NCBI GenBank assembly: GCA_024648655.1
Contig: JAGGDZ010000146.1
Location: 1 to 16,982 of the forward strand
Origin: Chloroflexota bacterium
GTDB taxonomy: Bacteria; Chloroflexota; Dehalococcoidia; Lucifugimonadales; JADFKI01
DNA: 16,982 nt
Direction: 5' to 3'
Shown: piece by piece, positions 14,388 to 16,982 of the stretch
How positions within the stretch are numbered: the first letter of the stretch is position 1
Layout: every line of letters starts with the position of its first letter
Translations under genes and position numbers: made by a program
The notes under the pieces: generated by a model
Databases searched by the model: none
Told to the model about the DNA's origin: nothing
What the model saw: only the letters and a program-made list of their open reading frames with translations

Positions 14388-15560
14388 ATGGCATCGTCTG
14401 AAATAGACAAGATGGGGGACAAGATGACCACCAAGAAGAGGGAAAAGACGCTGGTTGTAGTGCAGCTCACAGGCGGCAACGACTTCATGAACACGATCGT
14501 GCCGTACAACAACCCGCACTACTACGACGCGCGCAAGACGGTCGTGATGAAGCAGGACGAAGTTCTGCCGATTAACGACGAACTGGCGATCAACCCGAAC
14601 GCCGCGCCATTCAAGCGCCTCTACGACGAGGGCAAGATGGCAATTATTCAAGGCATCGGCTACCCGAATTCCAACCGCTCGCACTTCCGCGGTATGGACA
14701 TCTGGCACACCGCCGAACCTGACCGCGTGGGCAACGAAGGCTGGCTCGGACAGGCGGTGCGCGACCTCGATCCGAACGCTGAGAACGTGCTGACCGGCGT
14801 GAACATCGGTATGGGGTTGCCGCGCGCGATGTCCGTGACCGGCGTTCCGGTTACCTCCATAGGGGACCTCGAAGGCTACGGCGTGATGACGCGCATCGAG
14901 CAGGAGAAGTTACGCGACAGGGCGCTTGAGGCATTCAAGGGCTTGTACGGGCAGGCGCTCGGCAGTGGCGCGGTCGCCGAGTATATCGGGCAGACGGGCC
15001 TTGACGTGTTGCGCGGCGCGGACATGCTCGCGGATGTAGCTGACAACTACAGTTCCGGCGTGGAGTACGCCGACAATCAGATTGCGAAGAACATGCGCGA
15101 TGTGGCGCGGGTGCATCTCGCCGACCTCGGCACGCGCATATTCTACACTTCGCACGGCGGCTATGACACTCATGCGAACGAGATGCCCTCTCACCCGAAG
15201 CTGATGAACGACCTTTCCGGAGCTATATCCGACTTCCTCGACGATCTCGAAGAGCATGACGCCGGTGATGACGTAACGGTCTTCGTGTTTACGGAGTTCG
15301 GCCGCCGCATGCGTGACAACGGTAGTGGAACCGACCACGGTTCCGGCGGCGGCGCCTACATATTCGGCAAAAATGTGAAGGGCGGGCTGTACAGTGAGTA
15401 TCCCTCGCTTGACCCGGCGGAATGGGAGCACGGCGAGGACCTGAAGCACACCATCGACTTCAGAGGCATCTATGGCACACTGCTGGAGCAGGTGCTTGAT
15501 GTCGATGCCAAGCCTATAGTCAAGGGCGAGTACGAGCAAATTCACCCGTTTGCCAACTAG
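14388..15560 (+). CDS. DUF1501 family protein
   Basis: A 390-residue protein of the DUF1501 family, distantly related in fold to sulfatases and alkaline phosphatases. Signatures: KTLVVVQLTGGNDFMNTIVP near the N-terminus, HFRG, HGGYDTH (His256 to His262), and TEFGRRMRDNGSGTDHGSGG (Thr302 to about residue 321), whose Asp316-His317 may belong to a metal site. Most DUF1501 proteins carry a Tat signal; none is seen here. The start is uncertain: the frame opens at ATG 14388 without a Shine-Dalgarno site, while ATG 14424, four bases after GGGGGA (14414-14419), would start at MTTKKREKT, nearer to the family core. It follows DUF1800 by 24 bases and leads to the NHL gene after 68 bases, so the three probably form one operon. 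The biochemical function is unknown. Confidence 0.88.
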   Translation: MASSEIDKMGDKMTTKKREKTLVVVQLTGGNDFMNTIVPYNNPHYYDARKTVVMKQDEVLPINDELAINPNAAPFKRLYDEGKMAIIQGIGYPNSNRSHFRGMDIWHTAEPDRVGNEGWLGQAVRDLDPNAENVLTGVNIGMGLPRAMSVTGVPVTSIGDLEGYGVMTRIEQEKLRDRALEAFKGLYGQALGSGAVAEYIGQTGLDVLRGADMLADVADNYSSGVEYADNQIAKNMRDVARVHLADLGTRIFYTSHGGYDTHANEMPSHPKLMNDLSGAISDFLDDLEEHDAGDDVTVFVFTEFGRRMRDNGSGTDHGSGGGAYIFGKNVKGGLYSEYPSLDPAEWEHGEDLKHTIDFRGIYGTLLEQVLDVDAKPIVKGEYEQIHPFAN

Positions 15561-15572
15561 GTGATCATTCTC

Positions 15573-15602
15573 AGACGGCAAGGGGCCCAGACGGCAAGAG
15601 GC
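15573..15602. repeat. Direct repeat before the NHL gene
   Basis: AGACGGCAAG occurs at 15573-15582 and again at 15589-15598, a period of 16 bases, in the short gap between the DUF1501 stop and the NHL Shine-Dalgarno site. It may be a protein-binding site or local duplication; there is no direct evidence for either. Confidence 0.4.
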
Positions 15603-15628
15603 TTGTTAGTGAGTAGGAGCAAGATACT

Positions 15629-16657
15629 ATGACGAGGCCATGGGGACTTCTGCGAGCGGGTTATCCATACCTGCGTACTCTTGGGATGCGGCGCGTTACG
15701 AACTACCCTGCGGACATCGCCTTCTCTAGGGACGGTGAAGCGCTTATACTGATGCGCTCTGAGGCCGGCTCGAGCATCCGGATATGGCCTATTGAAGACG
15801 CGGAAGCGCTGACTGATGACCTGAAGGGCATCGGCGGATACGGAACTGCTGAGGGCCAATTCGTCTGGCCCGTACAGATTATTACCGATGACGAGAGCAA
15901 CATCTTTGTCAGCGACGAGGCAATTCACAAGATTTCACGCTTCAACCCGGAGGGCGAGTTCGAATCGCGATGGGGCACACAGGGCGACGGCAATGGTGAA
16001 TTCGACGCACCCAACGGCATCGCGTTCGACCTTGACGGTAACATGGTCGTGGTCGATTCCAAGAACCATCGTGTGCAGCGATACACACCCGACGGCGAAT
16101 ACTTAGACGGCTTCGGCTCCCACGGCGACGGACCGGGGCAGTTTGAATTGCCATGGGGCGTCCACGTGGACGAGTTGGGAGATACATATGTTACCGACTG
16201 GGGTAACAACCGCCTCCAGATTTTCTCATCGGATGGCGAGCTAAAACAGGTTATCGGTGAGGCTGGTAGTGGGCAAGGGCAATTCAACAGGCCGACCGGC
16301 GTTGCCGTTGATGCACACGGCGACATCTATGTCGCCGACTGGGGCAACGACCGTGTGCTGATGTTCAACGCGGAAGGGCAATACATATGGAGCTTCACCG
16401 GTGATGCTACCCTGTCCCGCGTTGCGCGCACATACATGCTTACGAATGCGGTTCCCAACAGACTGCGCGAGATGGGCGACCTTGAGCAGGAAAAGCGTCT
16501 GCGCCGCCCACGCTCCGTGAGGATAGACAGCGAGTTCCGCCTCTTCATCCCGGACTACGAGTCGTACCGCGTGCAGATTTACCAGAAGGAAGCCATTGAG
16601 CTTGATCGCACGCAGTACGCTGAGCCTCTGCGGAACGTCACCCTCGAAGTTACATAA
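15629..16657 (+). CDS. NHL-repeat beta-propeller protein
   Basis: A 342-residue protein built from about six NHL blades. Typical units are visible: MVVVDSKNHRVQRYTPDGEY, TYVTDWGNNRLQIFSSDGEL and IYVADWGNDRVLMFNAEGQY, each preceded by a GxGxGQF...P.G(V/I) strand (for example GSGQGQFNRPTGVAVD). A charged helical insertion (about residues 260-290, NRLREMGDLEQEKRLRRPR) interrupts the last two blades. NHL propellers act as binding scaffolds or, in some cases, lyases; nothing in the sequence fixes which. There is no signal peptide, so it is probably cytoplasmic, like its two upstream partners. TAGGAG about nine to ten bases before the ATG supports the start. It is the last gene of the group, and a strong terminator follows. 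Confidence 0.9.
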   Translation: MTRPWGLLRAGYPYLRTLGMRRVTNYPADIAFSRDGEALILMRSEAGSSIRIWPIEDAEALTDDLKGIGGYGTAEGQFVWPVQIITDDESNIFVSDEAIHKISRFNPEGEFESRWGTQGDGNGEFDAPNGIAFDLDGNMVVVDSKNHRVQRYTPDGEYLDGFGSHGDGPGQFELPWGVHVDELGDTYVTDWGNNRLQIFSSDGELKQVIGEAGSGQGQFNRPTGVAVDAHGDIYVADWGNDRVLMFNAEGQYIWSFTGDATLSRVARTYMLTNAVPNRLREMGDLEQEKRLRRPRSVRIDSEFRLFIPDYESYRVQIYQKEAIELDRTQYAEPLRNVTLEVT

Positions 16658-16689
16658 GCGGCTGGCAGATCGCAGGGCGATACATGTTC

Positions 16690-16721
16690 AGGGACGGTAT
16701 GAGACTGCCGTCCCTTTTTTT
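16690..16721 (+). terminator. Strong intrinsic terminator after the NHL gene
   Basis: AGGGACGG (16690-16697) pairs perfectly with CCGTCCCT (16708-16715) around a ten-base loop, with seven T at 16715-16721. This is a textbook Rho-independent terminator and marks the end of the DUF1800-DUF1501-NHL group. Confidence 0.9.
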
Positions 16722-16756
16722 GACGTTCGTTACAAACCTCTCCAGTCGAAATGGGC

Positions 16757-16762
16757 TATAAT
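16757..16762 (+). promoter_or_regulatory. Perfect TATAAT -10 box for the last gene
   Basis: TATAAT lies 18 bases before the start codon at 16781, after the terminator. No good -35 exists at 16-18 bases; TTACAA (16730-16735) is 21 bases away. Transcription would start near 16769, giving a leader of only about 12 bases with GGAG (16769-16772) at its 5' end. Confidence 0.45.
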
Positions 16763-16780
16763 CGTGGTGGAGAGAATGTG

Positions 16781-16982
16781 ATGTCGATGATTATCGAAAA
16801 TACTGACGACTTTATACGCGTTCTGCGGGAGAATGAAGAATTCCGAGCCGCAGCAAGGCGCGAACTGTTGACGCAGGAGCTTTTGGAGTTGCCGCGCAGG
16901 TTCGCCGAATACGCAGCCGTAACTGATAAGAGACTGGACTCCTTGACCTCAGACGTGTCAGTTCTGAAGGAAGACGTGTCGG
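16781..16982 (+). CDS. N-terminus of a charged, coiled-coil-prone hypothetical protein (3' truncated by the window)
   Basis: 67 codons run to the window edge from an ATG at 16781 with GGAG eight bases upstream. Visible residues: TDDFIRVLRENEEFRAAARR, then ELLTQELLELPRRFAEYAAV and the start of a heptad-like stretch (LDSLTSDVSVLKEDVS). This opening resembles multicopy proteins, often annotated DUF3782-like, in which a helical N-terminus and a coiled coil precede a nuclease-like C-terminal domain. The family assignment rests on the N-terminus only, and the decisive C-terminal part is outside the window. It has its own promoter, separate from the NHL group. Confidence 0.7.
   Translation, partial: MSMIIENTDDFIRVLRENEEFRAAARRELLTQELLELPRRFAEYAAVTDKRLDSLTSDVSVLKEDVS

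Noticed and set aside
14910..15581. 223-codon minus-strand frame opposite DUF1501
   Set aside because: Antisense shadow; no family signature, and it crosses the DUF1501 stop.
1..16982. CRISPR array, insertion sequence, tRNA or rRNA
   Set aside because: No regularly spaced repeats, transposase signature, terminal inverted repeats, cloverleaf or rRNA-like stretch was seen on either strand.

Overview
The window looks like a piece of a chromosome from an uncultured Chloroflexota bacterium, most like the SAR202 / Dehalococcoidia branch. This is inferred from gene content and style: moderate-to-high GC, frequent TTG starts behind clear Shine-Dalgarno sites, a DUF1800 / DUF1501 / NHL-propeller gene trio, an enolase-superfamily enzyme, a NuoEF plus formate-dehydrogenase-like subunit set, and short intergenic repeats of the 'PVMPVQAGI' and 'PLSPWERAGVRA' kind. 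There is no rRNA or other taxonomic marker to prove it. All confident genes are on the + strand.

Layout. (1) Positions 1-170 hold the C-terminus of a phytoene-desaturase-like FAD enzyme. After a 240-base spacer with one dyad repeat come an overlapping or abutting pair: a flippase-like membrane protein (413-1456) and an amine-oxidase-family FAD oxidoreductase (1510-2838), probably acting on a lipid or polyprenyl substrate at the membrane. (2) L-aspartate dehydrogenase, nadX (2924-3742), follows behind a promoter-like element placed so close that the transcript may be leaderless. (3) A redox block: NuoE-like (3908-4393), NuoF-like with an N-terminal thioredoxin-like 2Fe-2S domain (4497-6254), a MOSC-domain protein (6317-7090), a terminator-like hairpin, a 931-residue NuoG/FdhA-like molybdopterin subunit (7199-9994) and a ferredoxin-NADP+ reductase-like flavoprotein (10124-10876). 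(4) A mandelate-racemase-subgroup enolase enzyme (10938-12107), ended by a hairpin that overlaps its stop codon. (5) An 855-base, AT-richer stretch (12108-12962) with two small hydrophobic minus-strand reading frames and a likely promoter at its right end. (6) DUF1800 (12963-14363), DUF1501 (14388-15560) and an NHL beta-propeller (15629-16657), closed by a strong intrinsic terminator. (7) The start of a further gene (16781-end), behind a perfect TATAAT box.

How the parts fit. NuoE and NuoF give an NADH/FMN diaphorase module feeding Fe-S clusters; the FdhA-like subunit carries a 2Fe-2S cluster, a cysteine-rich N-terminal cluster region, two ferredoxin-type 4Fe-4S clusters and a further 4Fe-4S cluster before the molybdopterin domain. 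The residue that binds molybdenum in formate dehydrogenases (Cys or Sec followed by His) reads Arg-Pro here (codons at 8348-8353), so this is probably not an ordinary formate dehydrogenase. With a MOSC protein and an NADP-linked reductase next to it, the block is best described as an NAD(P)-linked molybdo-Fe-S complex of unknown substrate. That is the most interesting candidate system in the window.
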